Shown here one piece after another: positions 20,816-31,400 of a stretch of 64,000 nucleotides of DNA. A program made the position numbers and the translations under genes. How positions within the stretch are numbered: position 1 is the first letter of the stretch; each line of letters starts with the position of its first letter. The notes beneath the pieces are model-generated. The model was not told the origin of the DNA and searched no databases. It saw only the letters and a program-made list of their open reading frames with translations. Source of the stretch: Ostrinia nubilalis (lineage: Eukaryota; Arthropoda; Insecta; Lepidoptera; Crambidae); the NCBI RefSeq assembly GCF_963855985.1, contig NC_087117.1, positions 6,645,001 through 6,709,000 of the forward strand. Reading direction: 5' to 3'.

Positions 20816-21251
20816 TGTTATCATTGTTAGCGCCCTTCCCGCAACACTGGAAAAGCAAAACTTTATGAGTTTGAAAGAGAGATGCAGGTTATGGCGTGAG
20901 AGAGCTGATCTTTCCTGCTCTTTTGTCCCTATGTCTGAGAGTCCTCCACCTGGACATGAGCTCCCCTGGCTTATCTGGAAGTCTTTAAAAAGGCTTCGGA
21001 CGCAGGTTGGCCGTAGTAAGGACAATATGTTCAGGTGGGGATTCTCCGATAGCTCAAACTTGGGTGTGCAAGTGTGGTTTTGTTCCCCTGACAACGCTAC
21101 TCTTGTGGCGGAGTTTTAGGCTGACACTGTGTAGGCTTGTTGTCGACACGATAAGAAAAAGAATGAGTTTGATGGCTTAGTGGTCCAGAAAGATGCAGCA
21201 ACTGTCACTGCTCTAAAGCTCTAACCGTGACATTGGCGCCCAACGTGGGGC
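20816..21251 (+). mobile_element. LTR retrotransposon fragment: LTR plus primer-binding site
   Basis: TGGCGCCCAACGTGGGGC at 21234-21251 is a perfect primer-binding site of the type complementary to the 3' end of tRNA-Lys. It lies one base after a CA dinucleotide (21231-21232) that can end a 5' LTR. The LTR may begin at TGTTATCATT (20816), giving about 417 bp, but that start is inferred. No gag-pol follows and no second LTR was seen, so this is a remnant. The short frames inside it are not convincing genes. Confidence 0.6.
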
Positions 21252-21405
21252 ACAACGTAGGAGGTACCAGGTTCAATTTCTAGTTTGACCATTTACGAAA
21301 TGATTGCCCAAATCGATTCGACTCTGGGAGAGCTAGGAGCTCACCTAGACGTACCTTGTCTTTTACTCCTTGTAGAATATGCCTTATCATAGAATCTTTC
21401 AATAA

Positions 21406-21471
21406 TTTCATCATCATCATTATTTCAGCCACAGGACGTCCACAGCTGAACATAGGCCTCCCCCAATGATT
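21406..21471 (-). mobile_element. RTE-type LINE 3' end, short
   Basis: CATCATCATCATTATTTCAG, CACAGGACGTCCACAGCTGA and GGCCTCCCCCAATGATTT: the last 65 bp of an RTE copy on the minus strand. Confidence 0.85.
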
Positions 21472-22974
21472 TGTAAATAATTTAACGATTGAGATTGTAC
21501 CTAATGATAAGTAATTTTTTTACGTTTTTTGTACTTGAAATCGTATCGAGTAAAACAACATTTTGTTTATTTACCTTTCCAATGCACATGATGTTTTCGC
21601 TTTGACGTTACACAATTATTTTATTCATGATTCTCTTTATTTTATTTTTATTCAAAATCATTATTTCAATCACGAATAAAACACTTTTAAACACTGAAAA
21701 CGCACAATTTTACATAATTTAAATGTGGTCACTTTCACGATAATTTTGATATTGAAATTGTCAGTTTAGAAGAATAGACAGAAAATCTACCACAGACAGG
21801 ATATTGAAATATTTCACTCGGAAATTGTTACTTTAAGGCGGTTATCACACTGCGCCGCGCTCCGCCGCGGAGCGCGGGGCGACAGATTTAATCATTGTGC
21901 AAGTTCCTCAGTTTGTATAGAAAACACGCGCGGCACTTCACACTAGACGTGCGCGCCGGTCGAAAAAAATCGGGTGGCGGCGCGCCACGAAAAAATCCAC
22001 GGCGGCGGCGTAACGCCGGCGGCGTGGGATTTTTCAACTTTGTATATTAAGACGTATAATGAAAAACCACGTTTAAACGAATGAACTTTATTAAGTAAAC
22101 TAAAAAGATGACTCAACCACTTTTCTTGACAGAAATATTTTGTTTGCAACTTTTATAGTTGTCGTGCACAAAAATTATTTTATTCACCCTAAATGGACTC
22201 AGCCGGGACCTTTTGGCTGTTAAAAGCAATCTAGCAACCGAAAACACTCTTTCGCTCGGAGTGCTGGTTGCTGGAATGCATAACAGAGCCTGCGCTAATG
22301 ACGATAAACGCGGGTAGGCAGATTGTCTGGTTTGCCAGTAGGACAAGATGTCCCCGTCTTCAAGTTCCGCAGGATCAGCAGTAGCTAGGTATTTCCAAGC
22401 TTCCTGGTCAACAGCATCATCGAAGCCGGAACCATGAGAACTGTGTTGCATGCTGTATTTGCGCGAGAGTTGGGAAAGTACTAAAACTTTACTTGTACTC
22501 GCTTCTTCCTGGTGACCCTCCTGGTGTAATAATGGTTGATTATGTTCGTAGTTAGGGATTAATTCTTTGGTATATTCTGCCAAGAAACCAGCTGGAGTTA
22601 ATTTGTTAGCAGTCAGATAGAGGTCAACTTCTCCAAGCTTCATAAACCTACAGTCTAATAATGCTGCAGCAACAACAGCCTTACTGGCTGGGAAGCGTGT
22701 GTCCAGTTTCATCAACATTTTCCTTTTTAAGGATGTTATTATAAGCGACTTGTCATCATCAATCGAATTAAGCACGTCTTTTATTTCGGCTTTAAATACG
22801 AGAGCAAGGTTGACTGTGCTCGATTTTGATGCTGATAAAATTTCAACAATTTGCCGAAACTGGCTCAGAAAATTGCATAAATCCTCTAACAAAATCCATT
22901 CTGCTTAGGAAATTGTCATACCATCTTGCCCTATCCGACGTATGATGCTATTTATCGGGTTCCTATTACAACAG

Positions 22975-23253
22975 CTTTAGCTACAACGGGTTTAGACGGA
23001 TTAGCAAGCTGAAGTGGCAGTGGGCAGGGCACATAGTACGCAGAACTGACGGTTGATGGGGCAGCAAGGTTCTGGAATGGAGGCCGCGTACCGGAAAACG
23101 CAGCGTGGGACGTCCAGCCACAAGGTGGACCGACTACCTGATAAAGGTAGCAGTAAATCGCTGGATGCAGGCCGCTACCAACCGTGCGATGTGGAAGTCA
23201 TTGGGGGAGGCCTATGTTCAGCAGTGGACGTCCTGTGGCTGAAATGATGATGA
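22975..23253 (+). mobile_element. RTE-type LINE 3' end with 11-bp target-site duplication
   Basis: Runs from ACGGATTAGCAAGCTGAAGT to GGCTGAAATGATGATGA. It is flanked by TATTACAACAG on both sides (22964-22974 and 23254-23264). The target is the hAT transposase. Confidence 0.9.
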
Positions 23254-23269
23254 TATTACAACAGTGTGC

Positions 23270-24240
23270 CATCATTTCAGCCAAATGACGTCCACTGCTG
23301 GACAAAGGCCTCCCCCAAGGTTTTCCATAATGAACGGTCCGGCGCTGCCCGCATCAAGGCCCTTCCCGCGACCTTTACCAGATCGTCGCTCGTTACACCG
23401 TACTCGCCGGCGAGTACGAGGCCCTGCTTTCCATTTCGGACGGTACAGACATGTACCGGGCCGGTTCTCCCCTATCCGTCCCCCGGACACGGCCTGAGCC
23501 GAGGTTCGGACCTCGGCTCAGGCCGTGTCCTGGTATAGGCTCGGTATAGGCTCGGGCCTACCGTGGCGCCCTCAGGCCGCGTCCGTAGTCCCCTCGATCG
23601 GGCCCACTAGAGTGAGCCCACCGTAGGCTGGACTTTGGTCCAACACCGCGGTGGGCAACCCTCTAGTTGGGTTCGCCACTGATCGGGCGCCTTATGCGCT
23701 CGATACGGCCCGATCGCGAACGTCGGTCTGCGATCGACGAGGCCGAGTGTGGGCTTCGCGAAGCGAAGCCCAGGCTCGTCCGCACGCGCACCGACGATCG
23801 CCAAACGGCTAGAGTACCTTCTGTACTCGCCACTCTGCCCGGTGCAGCTGGAAAAGCTCTTCAAGCTACCAGCGCGCGTCCCTTCAAAAAAAAAAAACCA
23901 GATCGTCGGTTCACCTAGTAGGAGGCCTGCCCACGCTACGTCTTCCAGCCCGTGGTCGCCACTCGAGAACTTTCCTGCCCCAACGGCCATCGTCTCTACG
24001 AGCTATGTGCCCCGCCCACTCAAGTCAAAAGTCTTTGACCAGTGTGTGTTGCCAGTGATGGTATATGGATCTGAGACATGGTCGCTTGCTATGGGCCTCA
24101 TAAGAAGGCTCAAGGTCACCCAAAGGGCGATGGAGCGGGCTAAGCTCGGAGTTTTCCTGCGTGATCGAATCAGAAATGAGGAGATCCGCAGGAGAACCAA
24201 AGTAACCGACATAGCTCTCAGAATTGCTAAAATCAAGTGC
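23270..24240 (-). mobile_element. RTE-type LINE insertion with inverted 5' part
   Basis: On the minus strand the 3' end runs from 24012 down to 23270. The adjoining segment 24013-24240 is in the opposite orientation and encodes the immediately upstream part of the same ORF (VFDQCVLPVMVYGSETWSLA, RNEEIRRRTKVTDIALRIAK). The two parts join in the LINE at the ...AKIK/WAGHIARR position. This is the 5'-inversion structure known from twin priming in other LINEs. A 509-bp retroposon was later inserted at 23389-23897. Confidence 0.8.
23389..23897 (+). mobile_element. GC-rich poly(A)-tailed retroposon of unknown family
   Basis: A 509-bp insertion ends in twelve A residues (23886-23897) and is flanked by an 11-bp duplication CCAGATCGTCG (23378-23388 and 23898-23908). 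The target is the RTE copy just described. The body is far more GC-rich than anything nearby and contains a perfect 19-bp-stem hairpin (GACACGGCCTGAGCCGAGG at 23485 and its complement) and another palindrome GGGCTTCGCGAAGCGAAGCCC-like near 23752. No protein motif is seen; it may be a structured-RNA-derived SINE. Confidence 0.8.
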
Positions 24241-24633
24241 GCCATACTTTCGAGCATTTCTAAGACACTGTGCCATCTCGTTGGAGTAGAAGTTTTACTT
24301 AACTGTAGGTATGTTTGCCAAATTTCCAAATAAGGCACGAGCTTCTGTCTCTCTACCACGTCTTCACTGTCTTCAGAGATTGGATCGTTTTCATCTTCCT
24401 CTATTACTTGAGAAACAGTCTCCAAAGAGTTTTGTTTCGGCGGGAATTTTATACTACCGGCGGCGGCGGCGGCGCGCTGACTCCTTATGGCGGCGGCGCG
24501 CCGCGGCGGCGCGCACGTCTACTTCACACTGACAACGCGTCCGCGCGCGTGTTTTTTTATATGAAAATCACGCGCTCCGCGGCGGAGCGCGGTGCAGTGT
24601 GATAACCGCCTAAGAATCGTTGGTTCGTCCGTT

Positions 24634-24812
24634 TCAGCCAAATGAAGTCCACTGCTGGACAAAGGCCTCTCTCATGGATTTCTACAGGACAAGCCCTGCG
24701 CCGCCCGCATCCAGTCTACTCCCGTACTTAACTCTCACCAGATCAGAGTAAATATATTATTTGCACCAGATCGTCGGTTCACCTAGTGGGGGACTGCCTA
24801 CACTACGTCTTC
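24634..24812 (-). mobile_element. RTE-type LINE fragment
   Basis: TTTCAGCCAAATGAAGTCCA, CTGCTGGACAAAGGCCTCTC, then a gap and CAGATCGTCGGTTCACCTAG. It lies immediately outside the hAT right end. Confidence 0.75.
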
Positions 24813-24815
24813 CCA

Positions 24816-25850
24816 TACTGAATACCTTATAGGAAATACCTACTGCCTCCTACTGCCTAATGCCTAACCCGTTGTGTAGATAATTATTAGGGTTGTCTTT
24901 TCAATTCCTTTTGCCAGTTTCGTATATTTTTTATTAACTTTTATTGTTAAGTCTAGACATGCCTAGTGAAGTAAAATGAAATGCGTTAAAAAATAAATAA
25001 TATTTTATTAAAAACCACAAACAGAGTAACTTCTATAATTAAAACATTAGAAATAACACAGACATGATTTTGTATAAAGAAAAGGCAAAAAATTTATTGT
25101 ACGCAATCAAAACAGACAGCATTTGATTTCACAAACACAATACACAATTTAAATCTAATAATAAACTAATCACTGTACATTACGAAGTATTTTCAAAATT
25201 CTGATAAATGCATAGTTTGACGGTACCTACCTATCAGATCAGTACTAGGTATACTTATTCCGTGGTTTGACTGAATATTTTAAGCTTTATTTTCCATATT
25301 TCCAAGCTTTCTTCGGTCAGATTTAACTTTCAGATCTAAGTAGGATAGAACACGTGTTGACTTTAGACTTGAGTTTTTTATGTTTCAAGGCTCCTTTTTT
25401 CAGAAGTTTAAAGCCTTCTTTAAAAAGTGATCAAGTCTCAAAAGGCTTTCGGTACATTTTTTGAGCCACGTTTCTGAAACGGTGCTCCAATTTCAAATAG
25501 TCAAGTTGTTGATCGAAAACCATCATACTCGAAGCTGAATTTTGAGGATTTTCCGACGGAAATTCCAACGCAACCTTTTTAACTAAACGATGAGAGCTAC
25601 TCTGACAGTAGAGGATTATTTTAAACTGACTAACACAGCCAGTAGTTCCTCAATATTCTCGTTCCTATCACTGTAACTCCTGTGCATCCAGAATCTACAG
25701 CTTGACCCCTTTCCACTCTTGTTCCCATCACTGCAACATCAAGGGTCTACAGCTTAAAAAACCGCCAATTAAAACCCGACTAGGGAAGGCCGAGTTTTAA
25801 ACTAAATTTGTACCTGTCCAGCTCAAACTCTAAGCTGTTTAACTCCTCAA
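24816..25850. other. Downstream region of the Pro/Gly/Tyr-repeat gene
   Basis: AT-rich with no gene. A family-Y repeat fragment (ATCTACAGCTTGACC) lies at 25650-25760. It may contain the 3' UTR of the minus-strand gene, and TTTATT, the complement of AATAAA, occurs several times, but the cleavage site cannot be chosen. Confidence 0.45.
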
Positions 25851-25854
25851 TAAA

Positions 25855-27168
25855 TTAATGATCGTCATGTCCGTCCGTGCCAGCATCGTGCGGGGCGCCT
25901 GACCCAAAACCGGGGGGGCTGACAGTAGTGCCACCACCGTCATCATATCCCCCACCAGTGCCACCGCCCCCACCGGGACCGTAAGCCCCCCCGTCATCGT
26001 TGCCCCCGCCTCCAGACATGGCAGCCATTGCTTGGCAACACGAGCAGAAAAGGCAAGTGAGGCATGCAGCAAGACTGGCCATTCCGCACATTCCCATGCC
26101 TGAGGATCCTGAAAAAGAAATAATCTGTCAGGATTTCTTATTATGGCAATCAAACCTATGAGGTTTCTTCGTAGCAACCAATCATCATCATTTCAGCCAC
26201 AGGACGTCCACTGCTGAACATAGGCCTCCCCCAATGACTTCCACATCACACGGTTGGCAGCGGCCTTCTTGCTACCTTTATGAGGTCGTCGGTCCACCTT
26301 ATGGGTGGACGTCACACGCTGCGTTTTCCGGTACGTGACGGTCTCCATGGTTTTCGTAAAAATATCACGTGGAAATTGATGTATAAATCGAACGTCGTGT
26401 ATCGTGTTTCTACTGTCCTTTGGATTCAGTGGAGACAAGTACGAACCCGTATGTAAAATCAAACGTCGTGAATCGCTTTTCTACTGTTCTTAATTTGGAT
26501 TCTCCAGTATGAACCCATGGAGAATTGTTCATACGACTCGATGCGCGCTCAAATTCAAAGTATTTTAATGTTTTTATTTACTTCACTGCACTTTAGAACG
26601 CAAAATAACACAATATTTGCTTACTAAAGTCCATGCTTTCCGTTCAACTACCCTCCACGGAATCCTGTCAGGATTTGATGAAAAAAAAAAAATACAGAAA
26701 ATGGTTTTAAAAGGAATATTCCATGAGACTCGTTCTTAAAAAACAAATCTAAAATACTTTTTTAAACCCTTAAATGATTATGGTTTCGCATTTTATTGAT
26801 TTGAATTTGATTTGTTTTGAAATCTAACCTTGTTGTTGCTGTGGCTGTTGCATACCCGGCTGCTGGGGGTACCCCTGTGGAGGCGGGTATCCTTGTGGCG
26901 GTGGGTACCCTTGTGGAGGCGGGTACCCTTGCTGGTACCCTTGTGGTGGAGGGTACCCCTGTGGTGGAGGGTAACCCTGTTGTGGGGGGTATCCATAGCC
27001 TTGTTGGGGTTGGGGGTACTGAAAAGGGGTTTGGGGTACAGAAGGAAAATAGTTCAACTGCTATCAGTTTAGCACAGCTTGTTGTGGTTGTAGTTAGTCG
27101 AATAATTTAGGTGATTACTTTAATTTATTTACCTGTCCATATCCTTGCTGCTGGCCTCCCTGAAACAT
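25855..27168 (-). CDS. Pro/Gln/Gly/Tyr-repeat, cysteine-cluster protein (complete, 159 aa)
   Basis: Three exons join in frame: 27133-27168 (MFQGGQQQGYGQ; donor CAG|GTAAAT), 26829-27018 (acceptor CCCCTTTTCAG; donor AAG|GTTAGA, a weak site) and 25855-26108 (acceptor TTTCTTTTTCAG; TAA at 25855). The middle exon encodes YPPPQGY repeats (QGYPPPQGYPPPQGY). The last begins GSSGMGMCGMASLAACL and continues TCLFCSCCQAMA, a six-cysteine hydrophobic patch like those at the C-end of CYSTM-type proteins, then Gly-rich and acidic His/Asp segments (GTDGHDDH). PPQGY-type repeats with a Cys-rich membrane-associated patch suggest a membrane-peripheral, low-complexity protein; the function is not known. There is no signal peptide. 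An RTE copy lies in intron 2. Confidence 0.75.
26184..26350 (-). mobile_element. RTE-type LINE 3' end
   Basis: CATCATCATTTCAGCCACAG, CATAGGCCTCCCCCAATGAC, GAGGTCGTCGGTCCACCTTA and CACACGCTGCGTTTTCCGGT. It lies in intron 2 of the repeat-protein gene, same strand as the gene. Confidence 0.85.
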
Positions 27169-27481
27169 CCAAATTCACCGTTAATATAGTAGTGTAATAA
27201 ATTCTTTATTAATTATCTTTATTCTGTTTTCTGGGCGTAAGCTCCTCGAACATAAATGGTGGAAGTAACTTGGAGCCAGGATCTACAGCTTGACCGCCAA
27301 TAAAAATACAACCAGTGAAGGTCAGTGAAGAATATTAATTGATACCTACCTACTTAGGTATAATAAGTTGTAGTAACTGAGTAGTTACTTTACTAAGGAA
27401 TTTATAGATGAGTATCTAAAGCTTAACGATCGATAAATCTAAACGATAGCCCAACGGTGAATTTATTTATTATAAGCAGTA

Positions 27482-27770
27482 TCAAAGTCAAAGTCAAAAT
27501 TTCTTTATTCGTTTAGACTAATAAATAGTTCTTACAATAAATCGTCATTTTGCTCTTAAGGAGCCTCTACATGTCTCATAATCTTTTTACCCTACCAGCG
27601 TTTCGAGACCAACATTTCGCAAGTGCTGAGAAGAAGCGCCGCAACAAACTCAGTCACCACTGTCTGCCGGTTAATATAAATAAATAGAAATAGTAGTAGT
27701 AGGTACATTCGATTCAGGAGCAGTTCACTGAATTTACCATGCATTCTTGTATGGTGTATCTTATAAGAAT
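27482..27770 (-). mobile_element. LINE 3' end (second family)
   Basis: Contains GTGACTGAGTTTGTTGCGGC and TGCTGAGAAGAAGCGCCGCA-type sequence on the minus strand. It matches 41835-42113 (+) almost base for base, including ACCATGCATTCTTGTATGGT. Related to, but distinct from, the 5803-5930 family. Confidence 0.7.
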
Positions 27771-27850
27771 ATCGAACTGGAGATCAGAGGAACGCTGGTT
27801 CGAACTCCGCCGCCGCTGGACTATTGTGGTGAACCAACTCACAGTGGAAC
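27760..27850 (+). mobile_element. tRNA-derived SINE fragment
   Basis: CGAACTGGAGATCAGAGGAA, GCTGGTTCGAACTCCG (B box) and GGACTATTGTGGTGAACC. Same family as 40371-40542. Confidence 0.55.
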
Positions 27851-28308
27851 ATCTAAAATAGAATTGACACTTACCCACATAGTGATGGAAACTACAAATT
27901 TTTGAAATTAACATGAATAACACAATGTTTTTGGAGGCTTTCACACGAAAATTTTATCCGAAATTCATTGTTGAAATGTTACAAAAATATGTCAAAAATA
28001 TCGGATAATTTTGACTTGATAGCTGTCAGTTTAGTATAGACAATAGGACAGAAGAATTGTGTCGATCAAGAAGAATTGATGTAAGACCATAAATTAATGA
28101 CTGAGGGATTATACAGGGTGTTTCAGATCGGGTCCCAAAACTTGTTCTTTGTTAAAAATAACGTTATTAATGACAAAAAAAGCATATTAAGAAGGAGATT
28201 GAACTCCTCCTCACCCTTCTTCGACTTTTTCGAAGATTTGTTTAATCCAACACTTAAAATTAAGTAACCTCAAAGAAAATAAAACACAATAAATAATTTA
28301 ATGATAAA

Positions 28309-28314
28309 TTTATT
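28309..28314 (-). other. Candidate polyadenylation signal of the aldo-keto reductase gene
   Basis: TTTATT on the plus strand reads AATAAA on the gene strand, about 91 nt past the stop codon. The position is usual for a short 3' UTR. Confidence 0.45.
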
Positions 28315-28404
28315 ATAACAAAATAATATCTTTTGATTCCCTTAGTCCAAACGCTTTAATAAATAATCTACAAATGTTTTTCAAAATTGCAAAAGATTCT
28401 TCAA

Positions 28405-31400
28405 TTAGTATTCGTCGAAGAAAGGATAGTCACGGTGGTCGGAACTGGAACAAAAAGAAGAAAATATTAAGGCTGAGTTGCACCACGTAACCTTAACCGT
28501 AACTATAACGATAACGGGTGTTTTATGTATGGAGTTCGACAGATTATTGACGTTTGTACTGTAGTCTGGCCAGCGTGGGAAGCTGGGAAATGTAGTTAGG
28601 TCAATTTTATTAGTTAAAAAAACACAATCATCGTCTTCGTCATCATTTTCCATTCAATCAGATGTATCTTAGTTTCCACTGCATTGCACTTTATTTGCCT
28701 CTTTACTGGAGGCAATACAGGATTATTCAAGAGTTAGCTCTGTTTTGGAAATGCCAAAAGTAACAATTTTGTTAAAATAGTTGAAAACCGCCTTAAAATT
28801 TTGATTTTATATTGACGGCCTCCATATTCAAGGGAGTCCATTACACCAGTTTTCGTAGTATCGCCAGCCAGCGCTAATAGTTACTTGTTTTTTGATTTTT
28901 AATTACACATCGCCCTATGTAGAAATCATTGGGGGAAGCCTATGTTCAGCAGTGGACTGTGGCTGTGTCTGAAAATGATGATGATGATAAAAAATTCGTC
29001 TGAACTGAAGAGCCGCATATTATTATGGTCTAGATACTTCCCGCCGACACTGGCCAACAGGGCTAGGGAGGATACCTACACATCTTGGATCTTTGTACTT
29101 AACATTTTGGGGGGTTACACATCTTACTTATTTAATTAATATTTTGTACTCACTCGCCCAAGTCGCACACGCGCCCCCTGCACTCCAGAGACGCGATCTG
29201 CTCCATATCCTCCTGCTGCAGCTTGAAGTCCAGCACGTTGAAGTTGTCCGCTATCCGCTGCTTCTTCACCGACTTGGGGATCACCACCAGGCCGCGGTCA
29301 AGGGCGTATCTGAGGAAAAACAGGAAATATTATTATTACGGTATAATTCCCACCTCTGGTTCCCACCGCTGCAACTCCTGTGTAGCCAGGATCTACAGCT
29401 TGATCGCCAATAACCCAACCAGTAAAGGTCAATTTAGTCCTAAGGTAGAAAACTAAACTGTCATTGGACCGAAACGACAATAATCAAATCAAAACTAAGA
29501 AATCAATCAAAAGAACTGCGGAGTTAAGGTTCGACTTCCCTCTACTTAAGAAAATATTGCTTGGTTTGGCTAGCGGCGCCCAAGCTCGATAGCATTAAAC
29601 TAACCCAGAATGGTCTGGTGCCCAATGATAATGGGCTACCGATTCAAATATGATAGAACTAATTCATGAATGAGCTATGATACTAATCGCATCGTCACAT
29701 GGCTTGTCAGGGGCCCTCCTGGAAAAGTACCCTAGGCCTAGATATGCCAATGTCCGCCTGGCTAGCTACCACCAACAATGTTGACAGAATTGTTGTGTTC
29801 CAGAAGATAGAGGTAAGATTTCCAGTTCTTCTGCGGTCGAGCATTTCGTGTGAAGCTCGCTTCCACCGTCCTTCCTGATCATCACTTTACCAGGTCTGTG
29901 AGCTACACGTATCCCACCCACTGCCAGTGAAGTTTGGCAAGTCTGCGAGTCATTTTGCTTACTTTACTTAGAATCTCATCATTACATTATTCAAAAGCTA
30001 CACCATTTAGGTTAGTTACTTACTACATGGCTCGTAAATTGCTAAAATCAAATGGCAGTGCGCGGAGCACATAGCTCGTAGAGACGATGGCCGTTGGGGC
30101 AGAAAATCTCTAGAGTGGCGACCGCAGACCGGAGGACTTAGCGTGGGCAGGCCTCCCACTAGGTGAGCCGACGATCTGGTGAAGGTCGCGGGAAGAGCCT
30201 GGATGCGAGCAGAGCAGGTCTGGTGTTACGGAAATCCTTGGGGGAGGCCTTTGTTCAGCAGTGGACGTCATTTCATCATCATCATCATCTCAGCCATAGG
30301 ACGTCCACTGCTGAACATAGGCCTCCCACAATGCTTTCCATGTTACCCGGTTGGTAGCGGCCTGCGTCCAGCGCTTTCCTGCTACCTTTATGATGTCGTT
30401 GGTCCACCTTGTGGGTGGACGTCCCACGCTGCGTTTTCCGGTACGCGGACGTCATTTGGCTGAAACGAACTGCAAAGCACTAAACTTTACCTGATCAAAA
30501 TCTGCGGCACGCTCTTCTTATACTTCTGTGCGACGCTGGTCAGCCTGGGATCGTCCATCAGGTTGGGCTCTCCCGGCTTAGCCCAGGGCCTTTCCGGGGA
30601 TCCTAGCGGAGAGTACGCGGTCACTGCTATGCCCTTCGACCGACAATAGTCGATCAGCTTTGCGTTGTTGAGATATGGGTGCACTTCGATCTGAAAGATG
30701 GCAAAAGTATGAGATGTGTTTGGGCAGTTCTTCTTCTTCTGTGGTTGAGGATTCTGGAGAAGGAGGATGGGATTCGAATAGACTAAATATTTCGCTGTAG
30801 GTTTGGTGGAATAAATTGTCAATCATTATGGAGCTTTTAACTACATCTTATGGGTTATTTTCGAGACAAGCACGTTTGCCAAATGGTTTTCTTTCGTTGC
30901 GAAAGACAATCCTTTATAGTTAGTTAGTTCAGAAACGATTTGAAAAACGAGCGAGGTAGACTGTCAATTCGAGAGTCGTTCGTTAAATCCGGTCCACCAC
31001 TATAGTCCCACCCGTCGACCGCTTACCGCGTAGATAATTAATAAGGCGAAATGATTGCACAAAGCATTCGTTGAAAACTTTCGGACTAGTACATAAAAAG
31101 AAGCTTGAATCTGAAGGAGTAAACGGAAATTATTGTTTAATTTTGCAATACGGTTTACAAACATTTAATAAATAACCTGTTGCATAGCGGGAATGATGGT
31201 AGCCACCCCCAGCACTCGATCCAGCTGTCTCTTATTGAAGTTGCTGACTCCAATACTGCGGACCAGGCCCTTCTCAACCAGTGCTTCCATCGCTATCCAG
31301 GTGTCCACGTAGTCGTACACCGACGCACTGGTCCGCCCGTTGGGAAGCTTCGCGAAGGGATCGTCAAGCTTCGCGAATGGGTCTGCCGCGGGCTGAGAGA

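Larger units (their letters stand above)
22113..24425 (-). pseudogene. hAT transposase, C-terminal two thirds, interrupted
   Basis: The coding sequence starts around 24425 (QKLVPYLEIWQTYLQLSK, STPTRWHSVLEMLESM) and breaks at 24241. It resumes at about 22963 (NPINSIIRRIGQDGMTIS, one in-frame TAA, AEWILLEDLCNFLSQF) and runs to 22113. The end has the hAT dimerisation signature DILSYWQTRQSAYPRLSSLA, CIPATSTPSERVFSVA and SRLSPFRVNKIIF. The gap is exactly the two RTE insertions. The N-terminal BED finger is not seen. The transposase cannot be active. Confidence 0.85.
21836..24613 (-). mobile_element. hAT-transposase-bearing DNA transposon, invaded by retroposons
   Basis: Inverted ends GGCGGTTATCACACTGC (21837) and GCAGTGTGATAACCGCC (24611) continue into a GC-rich subterminal repeat (CGCTCCGCCGCGGAGCGCG). 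Both ends are flanked by TAA. Between them lies a hAT transposase remnant on the minus strand. Two RTE copies and one GC-rich retroposon were inserted later. A TAA duplication is unusual for hAT elements, which normally make 8-bp duplications. Confidence 0.75.

Noticed and set aside
20760..21119. 119-codon plus-strand frame
   Set aside because: Lies within the candidate LTR next to the primer-binding site; no domain and no splice context.
23264..23538. Pro/Arg-rich frames of 72-90 codons
   Set aside because: GC-rich body of the retroposon and RTE tail read as protein; no conserved motif.
30578..30826. Frame starting [12 protein letters not shown] upstream of a reductase exon
   Set aside because: It reads through the intron; the exon begins at 30690 after a TTTCAG acceptor and the family alignment starts at IEVHPYL.
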